The position numbers and the translations under genes are program-made. 64,000 nucleotides of DNA from Colwellia sp. Arc7-D. GTDB lineage: Bacteria > Pseudomonadota > Gammaproteobacteria > Enterobacterales > Alteromonadaceae. The notes beneath the pieces were generated by a model. That model was not told where the DNA came from. It did no database searches and was given only the letters and a program-made list of their open reading frames with translations. Of the stretch, positions 8,718 to 16,953 are shown in pieces. Location: NCBI RefSeq assembly GCF_003061515.1, contig NZ_CP028924.1, positions 3,038,001 through 3,102,000 of the forward strand. Reading direction: 5' to 3'. How positions within the stretch are numbered: position 1 is the stretch's first letter; every line of letters starts with the position of its first letter.

Positions 8718-9050
8718 GGTTATCTCCTTAGTGCGCGTCACTTTCATTCTTATCTACAACGAGGTGACAATTCATATGTTTGGTATAAGTTGACTTCATA
8801 GCGCTTACTGATCCTATTGCTCTCATTACATAAGTGCTGATGCTTAATATGAAAATAAAGAACTATAAAACCTACACTTAACTTACACCTATGTGTTAAA
8901 CACAGGTCAAGTGACTATTTGTAAAAACATCATTTTTGACAAATATCAGGTCTGAGACTTAAACATTAACGAGTAGAGGCATTCTATTTACCTGAAAAGA
9001 TAAACAGTGATTAATTTAATGACGACAAAACCACCTCTATACCTGCTGCT
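8718..9050 (-). other. Intergenic region with metal-responsive promoter
   Basis: The 333 bases between the HMA gene and the upstream cytochrome gene hold the MerR-type promoter (8880-8910) and, leftward of it, a leader of about 150 bases before the HMA start codon. I see no other gene, and no MerR-family regulator gene is nearby. Confidence 0.6.
8880..8910 (-). promoter_or_regulatory. MerR/CueR-type promoter of the metal cluster
   Basis: Read leftward: -35 TTGACC (8905-8910), a 19-bp spacer, and -10 TAAGTT (8880-8885). A 21-bp dyad (8887-8907) beginning ACCTGTGT and ending ATAGGT fills the spacer and overlaps the -35. A 19-bp spacer with such a dyad is the hallmark of promoters activated by MerR-family metal sensors. 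The ACCT...AGGT ends resemble CueR operators (TTGACCTTCC...GGAAGGT). The regulator is not in this window. Confidence 0.72.
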
Positions 9051-9599
9051 TTATTCTTGCTTTAAGAACTCAATAATGGCCGCGATATCTTCCTTATTCA
9101 TTGGATATTTAGGCATAGCCGAAGCCGCATTATTAAACTTAGGATCCATTAACTTCTTAAGCACAAATGCCTCACCTTTATCTGCAACAACATTGTCTAA
9201 AGCAGGACCTAATTTACCTCCCTCTCCTCTAAGTTGATGACAGCCCTGACAACCGAATTGAGTGACTAATTCATCACCAGTTTTCTTAGGTGAATTCGTG
9301 TTTTCATGGCTTGCTATATTGCGCACATCAGCAGTTAAAGTGCTTGCTAAGAAAGCTTCTACCGCCAATGCTTCCTTACCTGTCATATGTGCTTTTGCAC
9401 GCATATGAGGAATAACAACAGACCACTCTTTTTTTGTGTACTCTTCTGCAGGACGTGCATTATGGCAACGAGCACAATTTTCACTGTAGACTTTAGCTCC
9501 TTCGGCTACTAACGAGGGATCGCTGACATGCTGTGCTTGGACTGAAAATGCACTGATGGTTAAGGTAAATATGGTCAATAATAATATTAATATTTTCAT
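9051..9599 (-). CDS. Periplasmic dihaem cytochrome c
   Basis: 182 residues with a signal peptide (about 1-22) and two CxxCH haem sites, CARCH (42-46) and CQGCH (117-121), in two class-I cytochrome c domains. A late Met (MPKYPMNKEDI) is the probable axial ligand of the second haem. It would carry electrons in the periplasm; the partner is unknown. The start is 11 bases after the porin gene stop, so both are probably co-transcribed. An FNR-type site further upstream hints at low-oxygen expression of the group, if transcription runs that far. Confidence 0.82.
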   Translation of the reverse strand: MKILILLLTIFTLTISAFSVQAQHVSDPSLVAEGAKVYSENCARCHNARPAEEYTKKEWSVVIPHMRAKAHMTGKEALAVEAFLASTLTADVRNIASHENTNSPKKTGDELVTQFGCQGCHQLRGEGGKLGPALDNVVADKGEAFVLKKLMDPKFNNAASAMPKYPMNKEDIAAIIEFLKQE

Positions 9600-9610
9600 G
9601 GTAAATCTCC

Positions 9611-10798
9611 TTAAAAGCCAAACGCTAACTGTAAAAACACACGATCATCAACTATGCCGCCGTGACCTGCACCTTCATTATCTATTGATGTACTTTCTGC
9701 TCCCAACTTCAATACAGCACTTGGTTCTAACCAATAATTGACACCATAATAAATACGACTGCCCATCTTACCTGCGTCTTCTTCAAAATCATGGCCAATG
9801 CTGCCGTCAAAATCTGACTTAATATCTGAATAGCGCACAACAAACTCAACTGGATTTAACCAGGCATTACCTAGCTCGCGTGCTTGCCAAGTACCTTGGA
9901 TATACCAGCCACTTTTATCAAAATCTTTTACCCATTCCTCTCCATGCTCATCAACTTCAATGGGTTCATCCTCACCTTCTGTTTCGGCGCTAGAACCAAA
10001 AATTTCACCTCGAACACTGGCATAACTACCCACCCAGTTAAAATCGATATTATAAGCATCGTAATTTAAGTCGCCGTCATTACTATATTTACCTGAGTAA
10101 TAAGAAACACCTACTTCCCATTCAGGTAAAAATGCATAAGCGATACGCCCACCAAATGCCATGGTGTTATTGTTGTCGCCATTTTTAGCTGACATTTCTA
10201 CTCCACCGCCATGATCTCCGGCTTCTTGCCTTGGACCACTGACCGTATAAAAATCAGTAAAAATTCTCCCTGCATCACCTAGATTCCATGTATTAGCGAT
10301 ATTTATACCCGTGTCTCCCAAAATACTTGTAATTCCACCTAACGAACCATTACCACCGTGACCACCATAAAGACCTGGGTTGCTCGCCGCTTTATTGATC
10401 CAACTTGGGTGTAAATTCACACCAAACTGACCGAAGGGTAATAAGAATTTACCCGCGGTAATGATGGTATTGTCATTAAAAAAGTAATGCATGTTGGCGT
10501 ATTCAAGTTCAGTTTCGGTTTCGCCTTCAGCATTAGTACTGAACTCTAGTTCCGCCTCAATATGAATTTTTTCAGAAAGTTGAAACAAAAATATGGGAAC
10601 AAAACGTGCAACTACATTATTTTGAATATCGTTTCCTGTTTCATCTTTCATGTTCGATTGGTTGATATAAGTCACATCGCCATAACCTGCAATAGCGAAA
10701 CGACCAATATCTAAAGTAGAATTTTCTTGCGCATTAACAGTTGTCATTAATGACATTGAGGTTGCTGCTACAACCGATTGGAGAAGTCCATTTTTCAT
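9611..10798 (-). CDS. Outer-membrane porin-like beta-barrel protein
   Basis: 395 residues with a signal peptide (about 1-23, NAQEN cleavage), alternating aromatic beta strands and a terminal Phe (LQLAFGF), as in outer-membrane barrels. It begins with RFAIAGYGDVTYI and contains KFLLPFGQFGVNLHP, typical of phosphate-selective/OprP-like or related porin families. Gly/His-rich turns (GLYGGHGGNG, EGAGHGGIVDD) and an acidic loop stand out. The substrate cannot be told. It is transcribed ahead of the dihaem cytochrome, 11 bases apart, so the pair may act together in an envelope redox or metal process. Confidence 0.75.
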   Translation of the reverse strand: MKNGLLQSVVAATSMSLMTTVNAQENSTLDIGRFAIAGYGDVTYINQSNMKDETGNDIQNNVVARFVPIFLFQLSEKIHIEAELEFSTNAEGETETELEYANMHYFFNDNTIITAGKFLLPFGQFGVNLHPSWINKAASNPGLYGGHGGNGSLGGITSILGDTGINIANTWNLGDAGRIFTDFYTVSGPRQEAGDHGGGVEMSAKNGDNNNTMAFGGRIAYAFLPEWEVGVSYYSGKYSNDGDLNYDAYNIDFNWVGSYASVRGEIFGSSAETEGEDEPIEVDEHGEEWVKDFDKSGWYIQGTWQARELGNAWLNPVEFVVRYSDIKSDFDGSIGHDFEEDAGKMGSRIYYGVNYWLEPSAVLKLGAESTSIDNEGAGHGGIVDDRVFLQLAFGF

Positions 10799-11002
10799 GA
10801 TATGGCCTTAGTATTTTATGGCGGGCAGAGGAGCTCCTCTACGCCAAATAGTATAATTAAATGTTTTTAAATGAGTGGCGAAAAGCACAGGGGGAAGTTC
10901 TAATTTGTTAGGCTATGTAAATCACTTTGACAAATTATTGCACTAAACGTCTAATAGAATACAAGTTCAGCTACCTTGAAAAAAAGGCACACTGATCCCG
11001 TG

Positions 11003-11416
11003 TTAGATTGTAATCGGAGGTTTATAAGGGTTGGTATATGGCAAAGATATAAAGTTTCTATTTAACTTAACCACATTTATTGAAATGACAGGGAAGAAAT
11101 TTGCAAAACTGTTATCTTGCAACAATGATGAATTTGCTTGTCCTGTAATGTTTTGTACACAATCGCAATCTACGCAATGGCAATTATCCATTGCTTTAGG
11201 CTTAGCGGTATTATGCACTTCATTTATTTGGTGATTATCTTTTCTTGGCTCAATTGGCTGATGATGTTCATGAATATTAATCGTTGTGTTAGCGGATGAT
11301 AATACAGAAGCGGTATACGCCATTTCGGTACAGACATGAACAGCCTTAGCAAATACTTGTCCATTAACAGACAAATATATCATTATTACTAATAGCCAAT
11401 TCAATCGATTTTTCAT
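11003..11416 (-). CDS. Small secreted Cys/His-rich protein, CopL/DUF2946-like
   Basis: 137 residues with a signal peptide (about 1-23). The middle part is His-rich (INIHEHHQP, NHQINEVHN) and is followed by a compact Cys cluster, CHCVDCDC (79-86). The C terminus YTNPYKPPI resembles the short tail of small secreted proteins (DUF2946/CopL type) found ahead of copper and TonB genes; the family call is tentative. A metal-binding periplasmic role is suggested by composition and by the Cus cluster downstream. The FNR-type site lies 60 bases before the start codon. Confidence 0.55.
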   Translation of the reverse strand: MKNRLNWLLVIMIYLSVNGQVFAKAVHVCTEMAYTASVLSSANTTINIHEHHQPIEPRKDNHQINEVHNTAKPKAMDNCHCVDCDCVQNITGQANSSLLQDNSFANFFPVISINVVKLNRNFISLPYTNPYKPPITI

Positions 11417-11475
11417 GAGAATAATAAGTTTCCTTTAAATACTCCTAAAGTATAAACCTTGTAATATCTATAACC

Positions 11476-11489
11476 TTGATCCTGATCAA
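11476..11489. promoter_or_regulatory. Perfect FNR-type site
   Basis: TTGAT-CCTG-ATCAA matches the FNR/EtrA consensus at all ten fixed positions. It is centred about 66 bases before the Cys/His-rich gene (minus strand) and about 215 bases before puuB. Its position suits activation of the leftward gene, and possibly of the porin and cytochrome genes behind it, at low oxygen. Confidence 0.6.
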
Positions 11490-11697
11490 GTTTCTGGTAA
11501 TGAAGTACGACTTCATTTTGAAATCAACTTAATAACCGATTAATTAGATAAATAGCCAAATAATAACGTCTGGATATACCTGTTTTTTATTAAATCAGCT
11601 TTTAGGCCTAAAAAACCGACTGACTGTTTGTTATTTGCTACACACGTGTTATTTTATAGACACTATAATCATAAATACATTATTTTAGGACTGAACA

Positions 11698-12990
11698 ATG
11701 ACAACTTACCCTGACTCTTATTATGCTGCTACAGCAAATAGAACCGTAACTTACCCGACATTAGAAGGAGAGGTTACGGCTGATGTTTGTGTGGTTGGTG
11801 GCGGTTATAGTGGTTTATCAACCGCTATTGCTTTGCAAGAGAAAGGTTACAAGGTGGTATTGTTAGAAGCAGCTAATATAGGCTTTGGCGCCTCTGGTCG
11901 AAATGGCGGCCAGTTAGTGAATAGTTTTAGCCGAGATATCGACCATATTGAAAAACATTATGGTCTAGATACCGCAAATGCTATGGGTAACATGGCATTT
12001 GAAGGCGCTGATTGTATTCGTGGTTTAATCAAAAAATATAATATTGATGCAGACTATAAGCACGGTGGATTTTTTGCTGCTTTTACCGAGAAACAACTTA
12101 AAGAGCTTGAAAGTAAAAAAGCCCTATGGGAGCGTTTTGGTAATAAAAAGCTATCTATGGTTGGCAAAGCTGATGTCAGTAAAATTGTTAATACTGATGC
12201 CTACATTGGCGGTTTGGTTGATGAGCATTGTGGTCATATTCACCCTCTTAAATTAGCACTAGGAGAAGCTGCAGCATTAGTTTCTATTGGTGGTGAAATA
12301 TTTGAACAATCGAAAGTTATCGAAATTAAAAACATTAGTGAAGATGGTAACGAAAAAGTTATTGTTAGTACCGAAAAAGGCCATGTTAAAGCAAACCTAC
12401 TCGTATTGGCTGGTAATGCTTACATGGGTAACCTTGAGCCCAAATTAGCAAGAAAATCGATGCCTTGTGGTACACAAATAGTCACCACTGAAGTGTTACC
12501 TGAAGCACTGGCTAAATCGCTTATTCCTTCGCAATATTGTGTTGAAGATGTGAACTACAAATTAGATTATTACCGAATGACCGCTGATAATCGTTTACTT
12601 TTCGGTGGTGGCGTTACTTATGGTGGTGGCGATCCTGCCAGTATCAAACGCTTCTTAAAACCCCATATGGAAAAAATATTCCCGGCAATGAAAGATTATA
12701 AAATCGATTATGCTTGGGGCGGCGACTTTCTCTTAACCGTTAGCCGTTTACCGCAACTTGGTAAAATAGGAAATAATATTTACTATGCGCAAGGCTATAG
12801 TGGCCATGGCGTAAACACCTCGCATTTAGCGGGTAAAATATTGGCTGAAGCCATATCAGGTGAACAATCTCGTTTTGAAGTATTTACTGGTTTGCCTCAT
12901 TACCCATTTATTGGCGGCAGAGCTATGCGAGTACCAATGACCATGATGGGTGCTTGGTATTACGGTTTAAGAGATAAATTAGGTATTTAA
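11698..12990 (+). CDS. puuB: PuuB-like gamma-glutamylputrescine oxidase
   Basis: FAD-dependent amine oxidase of the DAO family that would oxidise gamma-glutamylputrescine to gamma-glutamyl-aminobutyraldehyde with release of H2O2 and ammonia. It has 430 residues (E. coli PuuB 426). The Rossmann FAD motif is VVGGGYSGLS near residue 33, with GFGASGRNGGQ further on, and the C-terminal FAD-contact region is YYAQGYSGHGVN. It stands alone on the plus strand with its own terminator and is convergent with the related minus-strand oxidase. Its substrate is inferred from similarity and from puuA/puuD in the same region. Confidence 0.82.
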   Translation: MTTYPDSYYAATANRTVTYPTLEGEVTADVCVVGGGYSGLSTAIALQEKGYKVVLLEAANIGFGASGRNGGQLVNSFSRDIDHIEKHYGLDTANAMGNMAFEGADCIRGLIKKYNIDADYKHGGFFAAFTEKQLKELESKKALWERFGNKKLSMVGKADVSKIVNTDAYIGGLVDEHCGHIHPLKLALGEAAALVSIGGEIFEQSKVIEIKNISEDGNEKVIVSTEKGHVKANLLVLAGNAYMGNLEPKLARKSMPCGTQIVTTEVLPEALAKSLIPSQYCVEDVNYKLDYYRMTADNRLLFGGGVTYGGGDPASIKRFLKPHMEKIFPAMKDYKIDYAWGGDFLLTVSRLPQLGKIGNNIYYAQGYSGHGVNTSHLAGKILAEAISGEQSRFEVFTGLPHYPFIGGRAMRVPMTMMGAWYYGLRDKLGI

Positions 12991-13020
12991 TGTTGATTAA
13001 TACATCACTGTTTAACACTA

Positions 13021-13050
13021 AAAACGGCTCCTTATAGGAGCCGTTTTTTT
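13021..13050. terminator. Terminator after puuB
   Basis: Perfect 12-bp stem (13021-13032 with 13036-13047), 3-base loop, then a T run. The matching A run on the left makes it usable from the opposite strand too, for the convergent oxidase gene. Confidence 0.88.
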
Positions 13051-13207
13051 TATAGATAAATACAAGACATAAAGTTTAATCAGTCGTGATTGTATTGATT
13101 AATTTTATAACGCGGTAGTTATTCATTTTCACCATTAACATTGATAATAAATAATGAACAATGAACAGTTAACTAATCAACTTGGTATTCAGGCTTAAAC
13201 ATTACTT

Positions 13208-14614
13208 TTAACAGGTAAAGCCTAGGTTAAGTGCATCTAAAAGTTTTAACCATAGACCACGTTTACCATTATTTTTGTCTGCCTTAATAAGTGCTTGCTG
13301 AGTTAAACGCACACCAATCCATCGCAATGGCTCAGGTACCCAAGGTAATGTCCACTTACGAACAAACTGCATTTTTATTACATCACTGGGTTGATAGCCT
13401 AGTAACTCAATAGCCACGCGCGCGCCAAAACGCGAGGCACCAACACCTAAGCCAGTATAACCCACTGCCCATGACAGTCGTCCATTATGTGTTACACCTG
13501 GCACCATACAAAAACGCGAAGATGTTGCAATTATGCCACTCCATCGATGGCTAAATTTAACACCAGCAAGTTGTGGAAAGGTTTCAAAGAATTCTTTAGA
13601 AAGCTGCTCGAAACGCTCAGGAATATCGGCATAATTGTCACTTATTCCACGATTAAAGTAATAACGTACAGCTCCACCACCGCCCCATGTAATGCGATTG
13701 TCTTTAGTCATTCTATAATAATGGAACATATTGGCATGATTACCAATAGCATGGCGAGTTTTGTGCCAACCAATTGTATCTAACTGCGCTTGTGTTAGTG
13801 GCTCAGTCGCTAATTGATAATCCCAAACGGGGATCACACTACGGCGAATTTTACCAATACAACTGGTAAATGCATTAGTTGCCATTAACACTTTTTCGCT
13901 TTTTATATTGCCGTTTTCACACTGCGCCATCATGTGATTTTTACCTGATGGCTGAACATCAATTAGATCCGTTTGTTCATATATTTTCACGCCCAGATCA
14001 AGTAAAACCTGCTTGATACCCCAGCAAATTTTTAATGGATTTACGGTACCGTTTTGATCGCCACGACGCCATAATCCAGCTAAATATGTAGGTGAATTAA
14101 CCTGTGCTTGCATGTCGTTTTGGTTTAACCAAACCACATCATCACCTTCAGACTTTTCAACGTTATAATATTTGCGAATAGCCTCTACAGCGCCTTGATT
14201 AGTGGCAACTTCAGTTTCGCCAACGGCTTCGTAGTCAGCATCAATACCATAGCGTTCAAGTGTTGCTAGCAGTTCTGTAATGTTCTCTTGGCCTAGTTGA
14301 TAAAGTTTTTCAGCTTCACCTGGAAAGTGGTGGTCGGTATTAGTTTCACCGTGCGCTAGGCTTGAATTTAAAAAGCCGCCATTTCTGCCAGATGCGCCAT
14401 TACCAATAAAGGTTTTATCAATGAGTATTATGTCAGCTTCAGGGTTACGCTCTTTTGCTTGCAATGCTGCCCATAAGCCTGTGAAACCTCCACCAACGAT
14501 GAGTAATTCACATTCGCTGTTTGTGGTTAGCGGTGCGAGTGTTTCAGGCTGTTGAGCAAGATCAAACCATATAGGTCGATATGTTGAATTTTTCAACGCG
14601 TCAAGATGCTGCAT
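13208..14614 (-). CDS. FAD-dependent oxidoreductase (OrdL/DadA family)
   Basis: 468 residues of the DAO fold: FAD motif LLIVGGGFTGLWAA (about 38-51), GNGASGRNGGF, HYYRMTKDNRITWGGGG in the middle, and a C-terminal AVGYTGLGVG FAD contact. A C-terminal extension of about 70 residues has hydrophobic-aromatic patches (RKWTLPWVPEPLRWIG). It is a distant relative of the puuB product and is transcribed with the aldehyde dehydrogenase upstream (57-base gap). It probably oxidises an amine whose aldehyde feeds that dehydrogenase; a polyamine or its glutamyl derivative is the likeliest substrate, but the sequence does not decide. Confidence 0.72.
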   Translation of the reverse strand: MQHLDALKNSTYRPIWFDLAQQPETLAPLTTNSECELLIVGGGFTGLWAALQAKERNPEADIILIDKTFIGNGASGRNGGFLNSSLAHGETNTDHHFPGEAEKLYQLGQENITELLATLERYGIDADYEAVGETEVATNQGAVEAIRKYYNVEKSEGDDVVWLNQNDMQAQVNSPTYLAGLWRRGDQNGTVNPLKICWGIKQVLLDLGVKIYEQTDLIDVQPSGKNHMMAQCENGNIKSEKVLMATNAFTSCIGKIRRSVIPVWDYQLATEPLTQAQLDTIGWHKTRHAIGNHANMFHYYRMTKDNRITWGGGGAVRYYFNRGISDNYADIPERFEQLSKEFFETFPQLAGVKFSHRWSGIIATSSRFCMVPGVTHNGRLSWAVGYTGLGVGASRFGARVAIELLGYQPSDVIKMQFVRKWTLPWVPEPLRWIGVRLTQQALIKADKNNGKRGLWLKLLDALNLGFTC

Positions 14615-14671
14615 TTTAATCTCACTTACTTGTTATACATTTTATTTTTGGATACCAAAAACTCATTAATT

Positions 14672-16228
14672 TTACTTTACGTACCAACCCCAAGGTTCAT
14701 CACTGGTAAATTGGGTTATTTGCTTTGTTTCAAGGTAATTATTAAAGCCCCACTCGCCTAGCTCTCGGCCAATACCTGATTGTTTATAACCACCCCAAGG
14801 GGCTTCAACAAAGGTCGGCTGTGAACAATTAACCCAAACAATACCTGCCTTAAATGCTTTAGCAACACGGTCGCAACGAGCTTGGTCTTTTGACATAACC
14901 GCCGCCGCAAGCCCAAATCGAGAGTTATTAGCTAATGCTATAGCTTCCTGTTCTGTTTTAAAGGCTTTAATACAAACCACAGGACCAAATATTTCTTCTT
15001 GCCAAATCCAGCTGTCTTCATCAACATCGGTAAAAATAGCGGGCGTTAAAAAGTAGCCTTTATCAAAATGCGCTGGCTTTATGCCACCATAAGCTAATGT
15101 TGCGCCTTCTTGAACTCCACGAGCAATAGCCGCTTTAACTTTTTCATATTGCGCTGCATTCACCAACGGACCTAAAAGCACGCCATGGATATCGCCAGCA
15201 CCAATGGTTATTTTTTTAGTTTCTTCAATTAAGCGTTTCATTAGTGCTGGATAAATATTTTCTGACACCAGTACTCGAGACGTTGCTGAACATACTTGGC
15301 CCTGATTCCAGAATATACCAAACATGATCCACTCTACGGCTTTATCGATATCGGTATCTTCAAAAATCACTAAAGGTGATTTACCACCGAGTTCAAGGCT
15401 GATATTTTTAATATCTTTGGCCGCCAAAGCCATAATTTTCGACCCTGTAGGCACAGAGCCTGTAAACGCTAATTTATCAATATCAGGGTGCTCTGCTAAA
15501 GCCTGCCCTGCGGGTTGACCTAAGCCCGTAACAATATTTAACACACCATCTGGCAGGCCTGCTTCTTGGGCAATTTCACCCAAAGCTAGCGCAGTTAAGG
15601 GCGTAACTTCAGAAGGTTTTAATACCACAGTACAACCAGCGGCTAAAGCTGGAGCTACTTTCCATGCCGCCATTAACATTGGGAAATTCCATGGAATTAT
15701 TGCACCAACAACACCTAAAGGTTCTTTAGTCGCTCGGGATGTAAAACCCGGTTCAGGTAAACTAATTTCTTTACTTGAGTGCTCATCAAATGAGTCTGCA
15801 AGATTCGCGTAAAACTCAAAAGTACCTGCGGTGTCTTCTATATCCCATTTTGCTTCAGGAAAAGGCTTACCGTTGTCGAGCACTTCTAAGTCTGATAATT
15901 CGGTTAAACGGCGAGTAATTATGGCTGCCATTTTCCGGAGATAAACCGCTCTTTCACTGCCTTTCATATTCGGCCAGGGCCCTTGATAAAAAGCATTTTT
16001 GGCGGCGGCTACGGCGTTATTGATATCAGTTTTATTACCTGCAGATAAGTGAGCGAGAACTTGCTCATTAGCTGGATTAATAACGGTAAATGTTTCAGTA
16101 GATTCAGCACATTGAAATTTACCATTAATAAAATGTTTGTTTTGCATTGAACCACCATCATGGAGTTGACCAATTAAAGGATATTTTTTTGTTATTTTAT
16201 TAATATAATTAGATATTGAACTGTTCAT
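14672..16228 (-). CDS. Aminoaldehyde/betaine-aldehyde-type dehydrogenase (PuuC-like role)
   Basis: NAD(P)-dependent aldehyde dehydrogenase. The catalytic Cys is in NQGQVCSATSR and the general-base Glu in SLELGGKSP. The C-terminal SDEPWGWY resembles the ALDH10 (aminoaldehyde/betaine aldehyde) group, which suits omega-aminoaldehydes from polyamine oxidation. It has 518 residues, about 20-25 longer than usual. The ATG at 16228 lies immediately after the cupin stop with GGAG upstream, but family alignment begins around the internal ATG at residue 28 (QNKHFINGKF), so the N-terminal extension may not be translated. It could fill the PuuC role in the pathway, since no other PuuC is seen in the window. 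Confidence 0.78.
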   Translation of the reverse strand: MNSSISNYINKITKKYPLIGQLHDGGSMQNKHFINGKFQCAESTETFTVINPANEQVLAHLSAGNKTDINNAVAAAKNAFYQGPWPNMKGSERAVYLRKMAAIITRRLTELSDLEVLDNGKPFPEAKWDIEDTAGTFEFYANLADSFDEHSSKEISLPEPGFTSRATKEPLGVVGAIIPWNFPMLMAAWKVAPALAAGCTVVLKPSEVTPLTALALGEIAQEAGLPDGVLNIVTGLGQPAGQALAEHPDIDKLAFTGSVPTGSKIMALAAKDIKNISLELGGKSPLVIFEDTDIDKAVEWIMFGIFWNQGQVCSATSRVLVSENIYPALMKRLIEETKKITIGAGDIHGVLLGPLVNAAQYEKVKAAIARGVQEGATLAYGGIKPAHFDKGYFLTPAIFTDVDEDSWIWQEEIFGPVVCIKAFKTEQEAIALANNSRFGLAAAVMSKDQARCDRVAKAFKAGIVWVNCSQPTFVEAPWGGYKQSGIGRELGEWGFNNYLETKQITQFTSDEPWGWYVK

Positions 16229-16230
16229 AT

Positions 16231-16923
16231 TTAAGATAGCTCCACATAATGATGTGATATTTCTTCACTCGCACGGCAAAAAACTTGGGTTCCTGTCAGC
16301 AGAAAAGCATCCCCTGCTTTAAAGTGATATTCGGTTAAATGAGTATCTCTTAATGTCAAATATCCTGACTTTAAATAGATAAAACGGCGTGTCGATATTG
16401 TTGTTATTGGCGATTCAGCGATATTACCTTTAAATGCCCCGGCAACAAATTGCTGATCAGCACTTTTATAATATACGTTATTTCCTAAATCTGTTTTTGT
16501 TGGAAATTTAACAATACCCTTAGCTGTAGGCTTTGAGTTTTCATCAGTTAGAGATTTATCAGCAATAACATAAAATTTGCGTAAATAACCTGTTTGCTGC
16601 CACTGGCAATCGTATTCTCTGGGTATAATAAAACTCTCACCCGCTAAAATGGTTTCACTAGTGTTGGTGGTATTATTTCTTATCACTGCTGCGCCTTCAA
16701 TAACGACCATGAATTCATCCATAGCATAAGGCGCCGCAGCTTCAATCATTTCAGTGGTATCCCAAACACCAACATATAAGCCTGTTTCATCATCGGCGAA
16801 ATAATCATGACTATGTTGAATAGGTAAATCTGATTCAAACATGTCAGCAGTTAAATCATCGGCATTATCTTTAAACCCTTCTGGGTTATGAGATAATCGT
16901 ATAATCGTGTGATCTAAGGTCAT
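16231..16923 (-). CDS. Bicupin protein (Cupin_3/DUF861-like)
   Basis: About 230 residues in two cupin halves. The first has the Cupin_3 pattern: WDTTEMIEAAAP, MDEFMVVIEGAAVI, then AGESFIIPREYDCQW and KFYVI. The second is around FIYLKSGYLTLRD and FKAGDAFLLTG. No catalytic function is evident, and few His metal ligands remain, so it could be a ligand-binding or sensing protein of the catabolic operon. I use the ATG at 16923; a TTG at 16950 just after the mmsA stop would add nine residues. It lies between mmsA and the aldehyde dehydrogenase. Confidence 0.6.
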   Translation of the reverse strand: MTLDHTIIRLSHNPEGFKDNADDLTADMFESDLPIQHSHDYFADDETGLYVGVWDTTEMIEAAAPYAMDEFMVVIEGAAVIRNNTTNTSETILAGESFIIPREYDCQWQQTGYLRKFYVIADKSLTDENSKPTAKGIVKFPTKTDLGNNVYYKSADQQFVAGAFKGNIAESPITTISTRRFIYLKSGYLTLRDTHLTEYHFKAGDAFLLTGTQVFCRASEEISHHYVELS

Positions 16924-16953
16924 TGTTCGTGCTCGGTCTATTTTTATCAAATA

